Below are positions 20,602 to 29,230 of a stretch of 64,000 bases of DNA, in pieces. The number at the start of each line of letters is the position of its first letter. Positions within the stretch are counted from its first letter, which is position 1. Source of the stretch: Variovorax sp. RA8 (GTDB taxonomy: Bacteria > Pseudomonadota > Gammaproteobacteria > Burkholderiales > Burkholderiaceae_C); assembly GCF_901827175.1 (NCBI RefSeq), contig NZ_LR594662.1:1-64000 (forward strand), in the 5' to 3' direction. The notes beneath the pieces were generated by a model. The model did no database searches. It worked only from the letters and a program-made list of their open reading frames with translations, and was not told where the DNA came from. The position numbers were made by a program, and so were the translations under genes.

Positions 20602-21515
20602 CACAGTTCCTTTCGGATGTCCACCAGCCGCGTCAAGCCCCAGATGATCATCAGCACCACCGCCAGCAGGATCACGGCGTTGGCCGCTGCCAGCGGGAAC
20701 TGGAGGTAGGAGGTCTGGATCTGGATGATCTTGCCGATCGAGGCGATCTGCTGGCCGCCCATCACGCCGATGGTGACGAAGTCGCCCATCACGATGGTGA
20801 TGACGAAGATCGAGCCGATGAGGATGCCGGTGCGCGAGAGCGGCACGACCACGTTCCACAGCGTCTGCCAGCCGGAGGCGCCGGCGTCACTGGCCGCTTC
20901 GAGCAGCGAGCGGTCGATGCGCATCATCGAATTGAAGATCGGCACGATCATGAACATCGTGTAGAGGTGCACGAAGGCCAGTACCACCGAGAAGTCCGAG
21001 AACAGCAGCCACTCGACGGGCGCATCGACAAGGCCCAGCCCCACCAGGCCCTGGTTGACGAGCCCGTTGCGCCCGAGCAGGGGGACCCACGAGATCATGC
21101 GGATCACGTTCGAGGTCCAGAAGGGCACGGTGCACAGCACGAACAGCAGGGTCTGCATGCCCGGCGAGCGCACGTGGAACGCGAGGAAGTACGCGACCGC
21201 GAAGCCGACGGCCAGCGTGATCGCCCAGACCAGCAGGCAGAACTTGAGCGTGCTCAGGTAGGTGGAGAGCGTGACGCAGAAGTCGCCGTTGTCGGTGAGG
21301 TGCGAGCAGCCTTCGAAGATGCTGGCGTAGTTGCGCAGCGTGAGCGCCGGGATCAGCTCGTACTCGTTGAAGTTCCAGAGGCTGACCATCGCGATCAGCG
21401 CCAGCGGGATCACGAAGAAGAGCAGGAAGACCGCCGCGAAGGGGCCGGCCTGCCACCACGCCTTGATGGCGTGCACGGGCATGGTGGCGGTGTACGCGCT
21501 GGTGGGAGAACTCAT
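20601..21515 (-). CDS. ABC transporter permease (PotB type)
   Basis: Partner permease of the importer (304 residues, six predicted helices), with the EAA-loop LEAASDAGASGWQTL. It ends with a cytoplasmic RLVDIRKEL tail. The frame is open 11 codons upstream, but MSSPTSAYTAT is preferred because the earlier part lies in a dispersed intergenic repeat. The 127-base gap to the binding-protein gene contains that repeat and no promoter I can identify. Function follows from the neighbours: ATPase 22967, binding protein 21643, second permease 19696. Confidence 0.88.
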   Translation of the reverse strand: MSSPTSAYTATMPVHAIKAWWQAGPFAAVFLLFFVIPLALIAMVSLWNFNEYELIPALTLRNYASIFEGCSHLTDNGDFCVTLSTYLSTLKFCLLVWAITLAVGFAVAYFLAFHVRSPGMQTLLFVLCTVPFWTSNVIRMISWVPLLGRNGLVNQGLVGLGLVDAPVEWLLFSDFSVVLAFVHLYTMFMIVPIFNSMMRIDRSLLEAASDAGASGWQTLWNVVVPLSRTGILIGSIFVITIVMGDFVTIGVMGGQQIASIGKIIQIQTSYLQFPLAAANAVILLAVVLMIIWGLTRLVDIRKEL

Positions 21516-21548
21516 GATCCGACGAGAGGCGGCTTTTTCGGGGAACAC

Positions 21549-21638
21549 CGCGGAACCGGCTTTGCCTGGCCGCTGGTGTTGCCCCCGGTCGGGGGTGGGA
21601 GTCGCGACACGAAGTGCGCAGCGACCTGGGGGCGAGCC
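21549..21638 (+). repeat. Dispersed intergenic repeat, copy A
   Basis: GC-rich element containing a CCCCCGGTCGGGGG-type hairpin followed by CGACACGAAGTGCGCAGCG and a CTGGGGGC tail. The same order of blocks, on the other strand, recurs at 34456-34535. It lies between two co-directional genes of the ABC operon. Elements of this look are common between genes in Comamonadaceae. Confidence 0.6.
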
Positions 21639-21642
21639 AAGG

Positions 21643-22917
21643 TCACGCTGCGACGAACTCGTTCCACTTTCTCACCATGTACTCGTTCTCGTCCATCACC
21701 GCGTTCCAGCAAGCGATGCCACCCATGCGCTGTTCGTAGCTGCCGCCGTCGCGCACCGCGCCGGTCCTGGCCAGCAGATCGCCGTTGGGGCTCTTGATGT
21801 CCTGCGTCGCGGCCTTGCCCTCCATCCAGTAGGCCCACTCGTACGGCTCCATCCTGGCCTTTGCGGTTTCCAGCACCGCGCTGTAGTAGCCCTGGCGGTT
21901 GAGGTAGGCACCGGCCCAGCCGTCGAGGAACCAGTTGATGAACTCGTAGGCACCGTCGAGCTTCCTGCCCGAGAGCGTGGCCGGCAGGCCGAAGCCCGCG
22001 GCCCAGGCGCGGTAGCCTTCCTTGAGCGGCTGGAAGTTGCAGGCGATGCCCTTGGTGCGCACGGCCGTCACGGCGGGCGACCACATCGACTGGATCACGA
22101 CCTCGCCCGAGGCCATCAGGTTGACCGACTCGTTGAAGTCCTTCCACAGCGCGCGGAACTGGCCGGCCTTCTTGGCCTCGATGAGGGTCTTGATCGTGAG
22201 GTCGATCTCCGCCTTGGTCATGTTGCCCTTGTCGGCGTACTTGTGGATGCCCTTGGCCTCCACCACCATCGCTGCATCCATGATGCCGATGGAGGGGATG
22301 TTGAGGATGGCGGTCTTGCCCTTGAACTCCGGGTTGAGCAGCTCCGCCCAGGTGTCGATCGGCCGCTTGATCAGGTCGGGCCGGATGCCCAGCGTGTCGG
22401 CGTTGTAGACCGTCGGGATCAGCGACATGAACTGGGTCGGCGACTTCGCGAACACCTTGCTTTTCTCGCCTTCCAGGAAGATCACTTTCTTTGGCGCCGT
22501 GCCCTGGTCGCCCACCTTCTTGCCGCCGACCTCGCCCTTGGTGAAGAGCGCGGTGATCTTGTCGGCGTTCTTGATCTTCTTCGTGTCGATGCCCTTGAGG
22601 TTGCCTGTGGGGACGATTTTCTTCAGCGAGAAGTACTCGGTGTCGATCAGGTCGAAGCTGTTGGGCGCGGTCACCGCGCGCTTGGTGACGTCGTCGGTGG
22701 TGACGGCCACGTACTGGATCTCGATGCCGGTGTCGGCCTTGAACTTCTCGGCGATCGCCTTGTCCTGGTTGACCGCGGTGCCGAGGTAGCGGAGCACGAT
22801 CTTCTCTTGCGCGTGGATCGCGGGGAACATGCCCGTGGCGAGGATGCCGGCCGTGCCCTGAAGCAGGGTGCGGCGCTGCACGCCTTTGCCGGTGGTCGAG
22901 TCGATGGGTTCGGACAT
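21643..22917 (-). CDS. ABC transporter periplasmic substrate-binding protein
   Basis: Solute receptor of the importer, PotD-like (424 residues). The N-terminus has QRRTLLQGTAGILATG, a twin-arginine-like or ordinary secretion signal, cut probably after IHAQ. The mature chain starts EKIVLRYLGTAVNQDKAIAEKF and is lysine-rich throughout, as expected for a periplasmic type 2 binding protein. It ends with WNEFVAA. The ATG at 22917 lies 49 bases after the ATPase stop. Polyamine-binding residues cannot be confirmed by eye, so the ligand stays open. Confidence 0.87.
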   Translation of the reverse strand: MSEPIDSTTGKGVQRRTLLQGTAGILATGMFPAIHAQEKIVLRYLGTAVNQDKAIAEKFKADTGIEIQYVAVTTDDVTKRAVTAPNSFDLIDTEYFSLKKIVPTGNLKGIDTKKIKNADKITALFTKGEVGGKKVGDQGTAPKKVIFLEGEKSKVFAKSPTQFMSLIPTVYNADTLGIRPDLIKRPIDTWAELLNPEFKGKTAILNIPSIGIMDAAMVVEAKGIHKYADKGNMTKAEIDLTIKTLIEAKKAGQFRALWKDFNESVNLMASGEVVIQSMWSPAVTAVRTKGIACNFQPLKEGYRAWAAGFGLPATLSGRKLDGAYEFINWFLDGWAGAYLNRQGYYSAVLETAKARMEPYEWAYWMEGKAATQDIKSPNGDLLARTGAVRDGGSYEQRMGGIACWNAVMDENEYMVRKWNEFVAA

Positions 22918-22966
22918 GGTTTGGCTCCTGAGGGCGCAGTGATGAATGGGGTGGATGGGCGGGAGG

Positions 22967-24082
22967 TCAGGCCGCCATCGCCGCGAGCGCGGACAAGGGC
23001 GCGGGCCGCGACACCGGCCCGGCGGGAGGCTCCCCCTGGGGACGGACGGCACCGGGGCCCAGCGCACGCGCATCGGACGGCGACCACGAGAGGCGCACGC
23101 CGTCGCCGGGTGCATAAGGGTGCGCGGCGAAAGCCTTCTCCGGCAGCAGCACCGAGACGCCGCTGCGCTCGGGCGCCGTGTCCGCGAGCTGCAGGCCGAT
23201 CAGCACATAGGTGCCCTGGTATTCCACGTCGGTGACGCGCGCCGCGAGGCCGGGCTCGCCGCCCTCGGGCGCGATGCGCATGTGGTCGTTGCGCACCGCG
23301 ATCAGCCCGCCGGGCGTGTCCAGCACGTTGTGCCCGCCCATGAAGCGCGCGACGAATTCGCTGGCCGGGTGGTTGTAGACGGCGTGCGGCGTGCCCACCT
23401 GCTCGATCAGCCCGTGGTTCATCACCACCATGGTGTCGGCCAGCGCCATCGCCTCTTCCTGCGAGTGCGTGACGTGGATGAAGGTCAGGCCCAGCTCCTT
23501 CTGCCAGCGCCGCAGCTCGGCGCGCATCTGGATGCGCAGAAAAGGGTCGAGCGCGGACAGCGGCTCGTCGAGCAGCAGCACGCGCGGCTCGGTGATCAGC
23601 GCGCGCGCCAGCGCCACGCGCTGCTGCTGCCCGCCCGAGAGCTCGCCCGGCTTGCGCTGCGCCAGGTGCCCCATGGCGACGCGCTCCAGCAGCTGGCCGG
23701 CGCGGCGCTGGCGCTCGACCTTCGAAACACCCTTCATCTTGAGACTGAAGGCCACGTTGTCGAGCGCCGAGAGATGCGGAAAGAGGGCGAAGCTCTGGAA
23801 CATCATCGCCGTGCCGCGGGCCGCGGCCGGCAGGTGCGTGATGTTGCGGTTGTCCAGCAGGATGTCGCCGCTGGTCACCGGCTCGTGGCCCGCCACCATG
23901 CGCAGCGTGGTGCTCTTGCCGCAGCCCGAGGGGCCGAGCAGGCAGCAGTAGCTGCCGCTGGCGATGCGCAGGTCGATCTGGTCGACTGCGGGCGGTGCCC
24001 CGCCCGCGTAGCGCTTGCTGAGCGCCGCGATCTCGACGGCCGCGGGCGGGAGGGCGGTGACAGCATCCATCGATACCGGCAT
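22967..24082 (-). CDS. ABC transporter ATP-binding protein (PotA type)
   Basis: Energy-coupling ATPase of the importer (371 residues) and first gene of the five-gene unit. Walker A GPSGCGKST, signature LSGGQQQR, Walker B VLLLDEP and the switch His (HVTHSQEE) are all intact. A C-terminal TOBE/OB domain of about 120 residues follows, as in the PotA/MalK class. It ends in an Ala/Pro-rich tail. A second ATG four codons in (MDAVTAL) is an alternative start. The 76-base gap to the GT51 gene upstream is GC-rich with nothing recognisable. Confidence 0.9.
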   Translation of the reverse strand: MPVSMDAVTALPPAAVEIAALSKRYAGGAPPAVDQIDLRIASGSYCCLLGPSGCGKSTTLRMVAGHEPVTSGDILLDNRNITHLPAAARGTAMMFQSFALFPHLSALDNVAFSLKMKGVSKVERQRRAGQLLERVAMGHLAQRKPGELSGGQQQRVALARALITEPRVLLLDEPLSALDPFLRIQMRAELRRWQKELGLTFIHVTHSQEEAMALADTMVVMNHGLIEQVGTPHAVYNHPASEFVARFMGGHNVLDTPGGLIAVRNDHMRIAPEGGEPGLAARVTDVEYQGTYVLIGLQLADTAPERSGVSVLLPEKAFAAHPYAPGDGVRLSWSPSDARALGPGAVRPQGEPPAGPVSRPAPLSALAAMAA

Positions 24083-24158
24083 CGCAAGATGGATGCCAGC
24101 GGCCGGCCGGCTTGGGGCGGGCCGTGGGTGCGCCGACTTGGTGCGGGAGGTGCCCGCT

Positions 24159-25436
24159 TCAGGGCGGCGGTGCGAAGCGACCTGCGGCGATGTTCCTCTG
24201 CAGCGACTCGCGCTGGCCGCGGGTGAGGCCGCGCAGGCCCTCGGCCACCCATTTGGCGCGCTCCCCGTCGATGCGCCCGTCGCGCTGCCATTTGTCGAGC
24301 GCAGCGCCCGGGTTGTTCAGCATCGCGGCCAGCCAGACCGCCTGGGCCGGCTCCAGGTTGCGGGCGCTGCGCTTGAAGTAGCGGCGCGCCGCCGCCTCGG
24401 CGCCGCACAGGCCCCCCGGGCCCCAGGGCGCGTTGTCGAGGTAGAGCTGCAGGATGCGGGGCTTGCCCAGCGTCTGCTCCATCTCCACCGCGTAGAGCAG
24501 CTCGCGCAGCTTGCGCTCGGCGCTGCGCTCGCTGCCGGTCACGACCAGCCGGGCGAGCTGCTGGCTGAGGGTGCTGCCGCCGCGCTCGACCTGGCCGGCT
24601 TTCTGGTTGACGTCGAGGGCAGCCGTGAGCTCCGTCAGGTCGTAGCCGGGGTGGCTGAAGAAGCGCTGGTCCTCGGCCGCGATCACCGCGCGCGCGAGCC
24701 AGCTGTCGGGGGCCAGCCGGCTCGGCGGGCCGCAGCTGGTGCGAGCGTCGAGCAGGGCCTCGGTGCCCAGGCCCTCGACGCTGAACTGCTCGATGCGCGG
24801 ATGCAGCGAGAGATGGTTCGCCGGCAGGTCGAGCTGGGCGCGCAGCGCCAGCGTGCCGCCGATCCGGGCCCGCTGCAGCTCGGGGATGGCGGGCGCCAGC
24901 ACGCTGTACCAGCGGGCGATCGGCGCCTCCGGCGCGTCGATGTGGATCTGCAGGGACTTCTGCGTGAGCTTGCCGTCCCAGCGCGCGCGCAGCACGTTGT
25001 CGCCCGCCACGCTGGACACGGTGGTGGCGGCCGGCGTGGCTTCGAGCACGCCGTTGAGGGACCCGGCATCGCGGCGCGCGGTGAAGCGCAGGTTGTCGAG
25101 GCGCAGGGGCGTGTTGCCGAGCGCCGGCACGGCGGCGCTGCAGGGCGCGCAGTCCAGCTCGAGGGTGGTGGCGGCCTCGTTCCAGCCGACCCGGACCGGG
25201 CCGTGCTCGGTCTGGAAGCTGCGGCCGGCCAGCCACGGCGCGAACCACGAGGAGGTGGCGAGCCGGATTGCGGTGGGGACGCCGACATCGAGCGCGAAAG
25301 GCCCCGCCTTGATGCGGGTCGGCCACTCGCCCGGACCGGGCGCCAGCGCCAGCTTTACGACCAGGTAGATGGCGACTGCGGCAGTCAGCACCAGGGCCAG
25401 CAGCCCGAAGAGCAGGAAGAGCAGCGCTTTCTTCAA
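24159..25436 (-). CDS. GT51 peptidoglycan glycosyltransferase, no transpeptidase
   Basis: Monofunctional glycosyltransferase-51 protein (425 residues) that should polymerise lipid II. A single N-terminal membrane helix (LLFLLFGLLALVLTAAVAI) and a long 200-residue periplasmic region precede the catalytic part. Catalytic motifs are EDQRFFSHPG (Glu), GGSTLSQQLAR, and LQLYLDNAPWG with GAEAAARRYF. It is longer than MtgA and lacks a penicillin-binding domain. I place the start at a TTG (MKKALLF...), preceded by GAGAGA and 10 bases after the upstream stop codon. The longer reading frame would overlap the EpsI-like gene by almost 300 bases. It is the last gene of the exosortase unit. Confidence 0.82.
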   Translation of the reverse strand: MKKALLFLLFGLLALVLTAAVAIYLVVKLALAPGPGEWPTRIKAGPFALDVGVPTAIRLATSSWFAPWLAGRSFQTEHGPVRVGWNEAATTLELDCAPCSAAVPALGNTPLRLDNLRFTARRDAGSLNGVLEATPAATTVSSVAGDNVLRARWDGKLTQKSLQIHIDAPEAPIARWYSVLAPAIPELQRARIGGTLALRAQLDLPANHLSLHPRIEQFSVEGLGTEALLDARTSCGPPSRLAPDSWLARAVIAAEDQRFFSHPGYDLTELTAALDVNQKAGQVERGGSTLSQQLARLVVTGSERSAERKLRELLYAVEMEQTLGKPRILQLYLDNAPWGPGGLCGAEAAARRYFKRSARNLEPAQAVWLAAMLNNPGAALDKWQRDGRIDGERAKWVAEGLRGLTRGQRESLQRNIAAGRFAPPP

Positions 25437-25446
25437 AAAATGTCTC

Positions 25447-26031
25447 TCAATCCACGAACGCGATCGGCCTTGCCAGGGTGACGGCCTGCCACGGCCCCTT
25501 GGACCGGCCACCGGCCGCCGCCCAGTACCAGGCTGAAGTGTCGGTGAAAGCCGTGCCCTCGGCATCGACGATGCGCTCGCAGACCCGCAACTTTCGTCCG
25601 TCGGGGCCCTGGGTGACGAAACAACGCCACAGTCGGTCCTTCGGATCGCGTTCCAGCCGGGTCTCGCCGATGCGAAAACCCAGTGCGCGGTAGCAGTCGG
25701 CAGCCGGATGCAGCATGCGCGTGGGCGCATTCACCTGGCGCAGCACCACGGTCTGTCGCCCGTCGGTCAGGCGGGCGATGGCGCCGGGGAAGCGCTCGGC
25801 AAACCGCTGCTCGACCGCGCCCAGGGCCATCGGCCGCAGCGCGGCGCCGTCCCAGTGGCTCGGCCATTCGTGGAAGCTGGCCACCGGCGGCGGCGCCGGC
25901 GGCGGGCGCAGGGCCGAGGCGGCGGACCACAGCAGGCACAGCGCCATCGCGAGCGCGAAGGCGGCCTTGTGCGCGATGCGGTTGAGGAAGCGGTTGCCGA
26001 AGCAGCGTTCAAGATAAAGCGGTATCGACAC
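25447..26031 (-). CDS. EpsI-like exosortase-associated protein
   Basis: A 194-residue protein with an N-terminal membrane helix (AFALAMALCLLWSAASAL) and a periplasmic domain resembling the EpsI/DUF3485 proteins that accompany exosortases. The HPAADCYRALGFRIG segment with its Cys-Tyr pair recalls the family's CY-x-GW block. Two further cysteines (LWRCF, RVCERI) could pair. It overlaps the exosortase gene by 23 bases and is followed within 10 bases by the GT51 gene. Role in the exosortase reaction is unknown even in model systems. The family call is by pattern only. Confidence 0.65.
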   Translation of the reverse strand: MSIPLYLERCFGNRFLNRIAHKAAFALAMALCLLWSAASALRPPPAPPPVASFHEWPSHWDGAALRPMALGAVEQRFAERFPGAIARLTDGRQTVVLRQVNAPTRMLHPAADCYRALGFRIGETRLERDPKDRLWRCFVTQGPDGRKLRVCERIVDAEGTAFTDTSAWYWAAAGGRSKGPWQAVTLARPIAFVD

Positions 26032-26941
26032 GGCGGGCTCCGGGGGCGGTGATCAGGCCGGGAATGGCGCTGGGGGTGAAGGAGGACGCGCGGCGCGCCG
26101 GCGCCATCAGCTGGGCGATGGCGCCGCAGACCAGCGCCAGCACGGCCAGGCCGACGGCCTCGTGCAGCCAGGGCGCGAGGGCATGGCCCGCCCCTTCGAA
26201 GCCCACGAGCACGCTGTTGCGCAGGATGTTGCCGAGCAGCACCAGCAGGCCCACGGCCGGCAGCCGGGCGAGAAAGCGCCGGTCTCCATGCCGTGCCCAG
26301 AGCGCTACCGCGCAAGCCGTGAAATAGCCGAGCCACGCCATCTGCACGCCCGAGCAGGGCGCATCGACGATGACCAGCCGGCCACCGACCAGCAGGCTGC
26401 TGCCCTCGCGCAGCACCGAGAAGCCGGGCGCCAGCAGCCAGCGGCTGGCCTCGGCCGTGATCACGCGCAGCGGGTAGCCGGCGTAGAACTGCAGCGAGGA
26501 GAGCAGGGGCAGGGCCAGCACCGCGAGGCCCAGGACGGGGAGCCTGGCCACCTGGCGCGGCAGGAAGGCCAGCAAGCCGGCGGCCAGCGCCAGCACGGCG
26601 ACCAGGCCGGCCGCGAGCGGCGGGAATGCCGGCAGGGGGCCGACGCCGGTGCGCAGCAGTGTGGCCGCCAGCGTGCCGACGGCGGCGAGGGCGAGCCAGC
26701 CGAGGCGCGGCGCGGCGCGCAGCGAGCAGCGCTTCGACCACGCGAAGAGCGCCAGCGCGCCGAGCGCCAGCAGGCCGAGCGGATCGTCGGCGCCGTCCAG
26801 CAGGCGGCGGGCCATCCAGAGCCAGGTCGGCACCAGTGCGGCGGCCTGCAGCGCCAGCCAGGCGGCGGCGGGCGCGCGGTCGAGGCGAATGCCCCAGTCG
26901 AACAGGCGGGGGCGCGTGCGGGCGAATTGATCGAGGGTCAT
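26009..26941 (-). CDS. Exosortase (PEP-CTERM sorting transpeptidase)
   Basis: Polytopic inner-membrane cysteine protease/transpeptidase that cleaves PEP-CTERM tails (310 residues, about eight helices). The catalytic triad is visible: Cys196 in DAPCSGVQM, Arg241 in GNILRNSVLVG, and His260 in WLHEAVGL. No exopolysaccharide genes surround it. Instead its only visible target is the VIT/VWA protein 13 bases upstream, so it is a dedicated, single-target exosortase. The exact Xrt subclass (Q or similar) I cannot fix without a profile search. It is translationally linked to the EpsI-like gene. Confidence 0.87.
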   Translation of the reverse strand: MTLDQFARTRPRLFDWGIRLDRAPAAAWLALQAAALVPTWLWMARRLLDGADDPLGLLALGALALFAWSKRCSLRAAPRLGWLALAAVGTLAATLLRTGVGPLPAFPPLAAGLVAVLALAAGLLAFLPRQVARLPVLGLAVLALPLLSSLQFYAGYPLRVITAEASRWLLAPGFSVLREGSSLLVGGRLVIVDAPCSGVQMAWLGYFTACAVALWARHGDRRFLARLPAVGLLVLLGNILRNSVLVGFEGAGHALAPWLHEAVGLAVLALVCGAIAQLMAPARRASSFTPSAIPGLITAPGARRVDTALS

Positions 26942-26954
26942 GCCTGCGTCCTCG

Positions 26955-29027
26955 TCATGCGGTGAAGCGGCGCGGATCGTGGCGGCGTGCGCGGCGGCGC
27001 AGCATGGCCAGCATCGACAGCAGCACCGCGATGGCGCCCCAGGTCTCGGGCTCCGGCGTGCTCGGCACTTCGGCGCCCAGCGTCTGTCCCTGGCCCAGGG
27101 CCAGTTCGCTCACGCCCTTGGGCAGCGGCTGCGGCTGGTCCACCGAGGTGCCGGCCTGCGGCGCCGGATTGCGCACCACCTTGTCGACCGCAATGAAACT
27201 GGTGTACTGCGTGAGCAGGCCGTAGCGCAGGCCCAGCCCGGTGATGCGCTGCCTGAAGGCATCGCCACCCTCCAGGGCCTCCTGGTCGCTCAGGCTGGCG
27301 ATGCGGTGCCGCGCCCACAAGCTGCGCAGCGCGGCGGCGTCCTGGCGCGTCTTCCCGTCGATCACCAGTTCCTGCCGGTAGGGGCCTTCCGCACCTTGGC
27401 CCTGGATCACGACACGGCCCTTGGGCTCGCCGCGCCACTTGCCGAACACGATCACCGGGCGCTCGCCCAGCACGTCGGGCAAGGCCTGGGGTTCCACGTC
27501 GTAGACATCGAGACCGCCGAAGGTAGCCTTCACGTTGGTGAGTACCGGCGACTCGACCATGCGCTTGAAGCGCGCCGCCTGCGCGGGCGCCTGGACCGGG
27601 TCGGTGATGATGAAGGGCTCGCCCATGCCTGCGCGCGCCAGGCCTTCCATCAGGTGCCGGTTGACCGAACTGCCGATGCCGAAGGCGAAGACGTTGGCCT
27701 TGGACAGGTTGCGGCGCACCAGCTCGAAGGCCTCGCGCTCCACCGTCACGTAGCCGTCGGTGACGACCACCACGGTGCGCGACACCTCTTCGGCCTTGGG
27801 CTCGGCATAGACGCGCTTGAGCGCCGGGATGAGCTCGGTGCTGCCGCCGCCGCTGTAGTTCCTGATGGTGGAGAGCGCCTGCTCGATGTTGGCGCGGGTC
27901 GCGGGCACCGACTGCGGCGACAGCATCCTGCTGCTGCCCGAGAACAGCAGCACGTTGAAAGTGTCGCTGGGCCGCAGCCCGCCGATGAGCCGCTCCAGCA
28001 GCGCCTTGGCGGTGTCCAGCGGGAAGCCGTGCATCGAGCCGGAGATGTCCACCACGAAGATGTAGTCGCGTGGCGAGATGGCGTTGGCCGCCGCCGACTT
28101 GGGTGGCTCGACCATCGCGAGGAAGAAGTTCTCTGCGTTCTCCCCCTGCCCCTTGTAGAGCATCAAGCCCGATTCGATCTTCTCGCCGGCCAGGCGCCAG
28201 TCGAGCACGAAGTCGCGGTTGTTCGCGGGCTCGCCGGTGCGCGCCAGCGTGATGTCGGCATGCTGGTCGTCGTCGCGCTTGCCGACATCGATGGCATGGG
28301 TCGTGGAGCGCACGTCCTTGATGCCCAGGGGCGCGTCGAGCGCGACCTTCATCCGGAACGTCGTGTTCGGCGCGATCCCCGCGCGCAGCGTGGGCTGCGT
28401 CACCCATTTCGCATTGGCATTGGAGGACTGCGGACTGTTGTAGCGCGGCCCCACCACCGTCGGGAACACGAACTGGTAGTTGCCGGCCTGCGGCACCAGC
28501 AGCTCGGTGTAGCGCAGCTCCACCTTGACGTCGTCGCCCGGCAGGATGTTGGCGACGTTCATCTGGAATACGTTGGGCAGGTGCTGCTCCAGGAGCGCGG
28601 CAGTCCTGCCTTCCTTCTTCGCGGCGTCGTAGTCGATGCGTGCCTGCTGCTTCTCGCGGATCTGCGCGGCGACCAGGCGATCGCCCAGTCGCACGTTGAG
28701 TCCGCTGACGGCGGCCCGCGTCGAGCCCGGGAAAACGTATCGGGCCTCGATGGCGCGCGTGCCCTCGTTGCGGTAGGTCTGCGTGACGGTGACGTCTGCG
28801 ATGACGCCCGAGACCTTGACGTCGACCTCGGTGGCCTTGAGCGGCAGCGCGTCGACGGCCGGGTCGTCGCTCTTGACGAAGAAGTACGGGCTCTCGGTCT
28901 TCAGGCGCGGCCCTGGTGCTTCCTGTGCGTGCAGGGGCCGCGCGACGAGCAGCGCGAAGCCCGCGCTCGCGAGGCCGATGGTCGCGAGCCAGAGCCAGCG
29001 GCCGGGGCGGGTGTTGGTGGCTTCCAT
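26955..29027 (-). CDS. VIT/VWA-domain protein with PEP-CTERM tail
   Basis: Exported protein of 690 residues, the presumed exosortase target. A signal peptide ends at LHAQEA. A VIT domain (about residues 35-165) includes QTYRNEGTRAIEARYVFPG. A VWA domain with a complete MIDAS start, DISGSMHG, follows. The C-terminus is a textbook PEP-CTERM: PEPETWG at about 658, a hydrophobic helix, then RRRARR. The architecture matches the marine proteobacterial sortase targets, except that an exosortase signal replaces the LPXTG one. The ATG at 29027 is chosen because it begins the signal peptide. A CreB tag lies 107 bases upstream. Confidence 0.9.
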   Translation of the reverse strand: MEATNTRPGRWLWLATIGLASAGFALLVARPLHAQEAPGPRLKTESPYFFVKSDDPAVDALPLKATEVDVKVSGVIADVTVTQTYRNEGTRAIEARYVFPGSTRAAVSGLNVRLGDRLVAAQIREKQQARIDYDAAKKEGRTAALLEQHLPNVFQMNVANILPGDDVKVELRYTELLVPQAGNYQFVFPTVVGPRYNSPQSSNANAKWVTQPTLRAGIAPNTTFRMKVALDAPLGIKDVRSTTHAIDVGKRDDDQHADITLARTGEPANNRDFVLDWRLAGEKIESGLMLYKGQGENAENFFLAMVEPPKSAAANAISPRDYIFVVDISGSMHGFPLDTAKALLERLIGGLRPSDTFNVLLFSGSSRMLSPQSVPATRANIEQALSTIRNYSGGGSTELIPALKRVYAEPKAEEVSRTVVVVTDGYVTVEREAFELVRRNLSKANVFAFGIGSSVNRHLMEGLARAGMGEPFIITDPVQAPAQAARFKRMVESPVLTNVKATFGGLDVYDVEPQALPDVLGERPVIVFGKWRGEPKGRVVIQGQGAEGPYRQELVIDGKTRQDAAALRSLWARHRIASLSDQEALEGGDAFRQRITGLGLRYGLLTQYTSFIAVDKVVRNPAPQAGTSVDQPQPLPKGVSELALGQGQTLGAEVPSTPEPETWGAIAVLLSMLAMLRRRARRHDPRRFTA

Positions 29028-29133
29028 GGCGATGGTCCTTTTCCCTCGATGTGTCGTGCAACGGTGCACGGCAGCCACTGTCGAAGGCACAGGCGAAGGC
29101 AGTTGGAAGCCCTCTTGAAGCGCTCGGCGTTGT

Positions 29134-29149
29134 GTGAAGTCCATGTGAA
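29134..29149 (-). promoter_or_regulatory. CreB binding tag (perfect)
   Basis: On the minus strand this reads TTCACATGGACTTCAC, a perfect TTCAC-N6-TTCAC direct repeat, the recognised CreB (cre/blr) tag. It points toward the VIT/VWA-exosortase operon and lies in the 203-base region divergent to creD. creB itself is at 34546. Confidence 0.8.
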
Positions 29150-29167
29150 GTCCGGTGTCGTGCGCAC

Positions 29168-29183
29168 TTCACAGGCGCTTCGG
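29168..29183 (+). promoter_or_regulatory. Degenerate CreB tag facing creD
   Basis: TTCACAGGCGCTTCGG on the plus strand matches TTCAC-N6-TTCAC at 8 of 10 fixed positions. It lies 48 bases before the creD start, a plausible distance for activation of a downstream promoter. The second half-site is imperfect, so this is weaker than the neighbouring tag. Confidence 0.45.
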
Positions 29184-29230
29184 GTAGCGCGCCGAGCATC
29201 GGCCCATCGTCATCGATGAGGAGAACTTCC

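Noticed and set aside
26940..29219. Long plus-strand open frame opposite the VIT/VWA gene
   Set aside because: No recognisable motif and shadow-type composition. The minus-strand protein has a complete signal peptide, MIDAS motif and PEP-CTERM tail.
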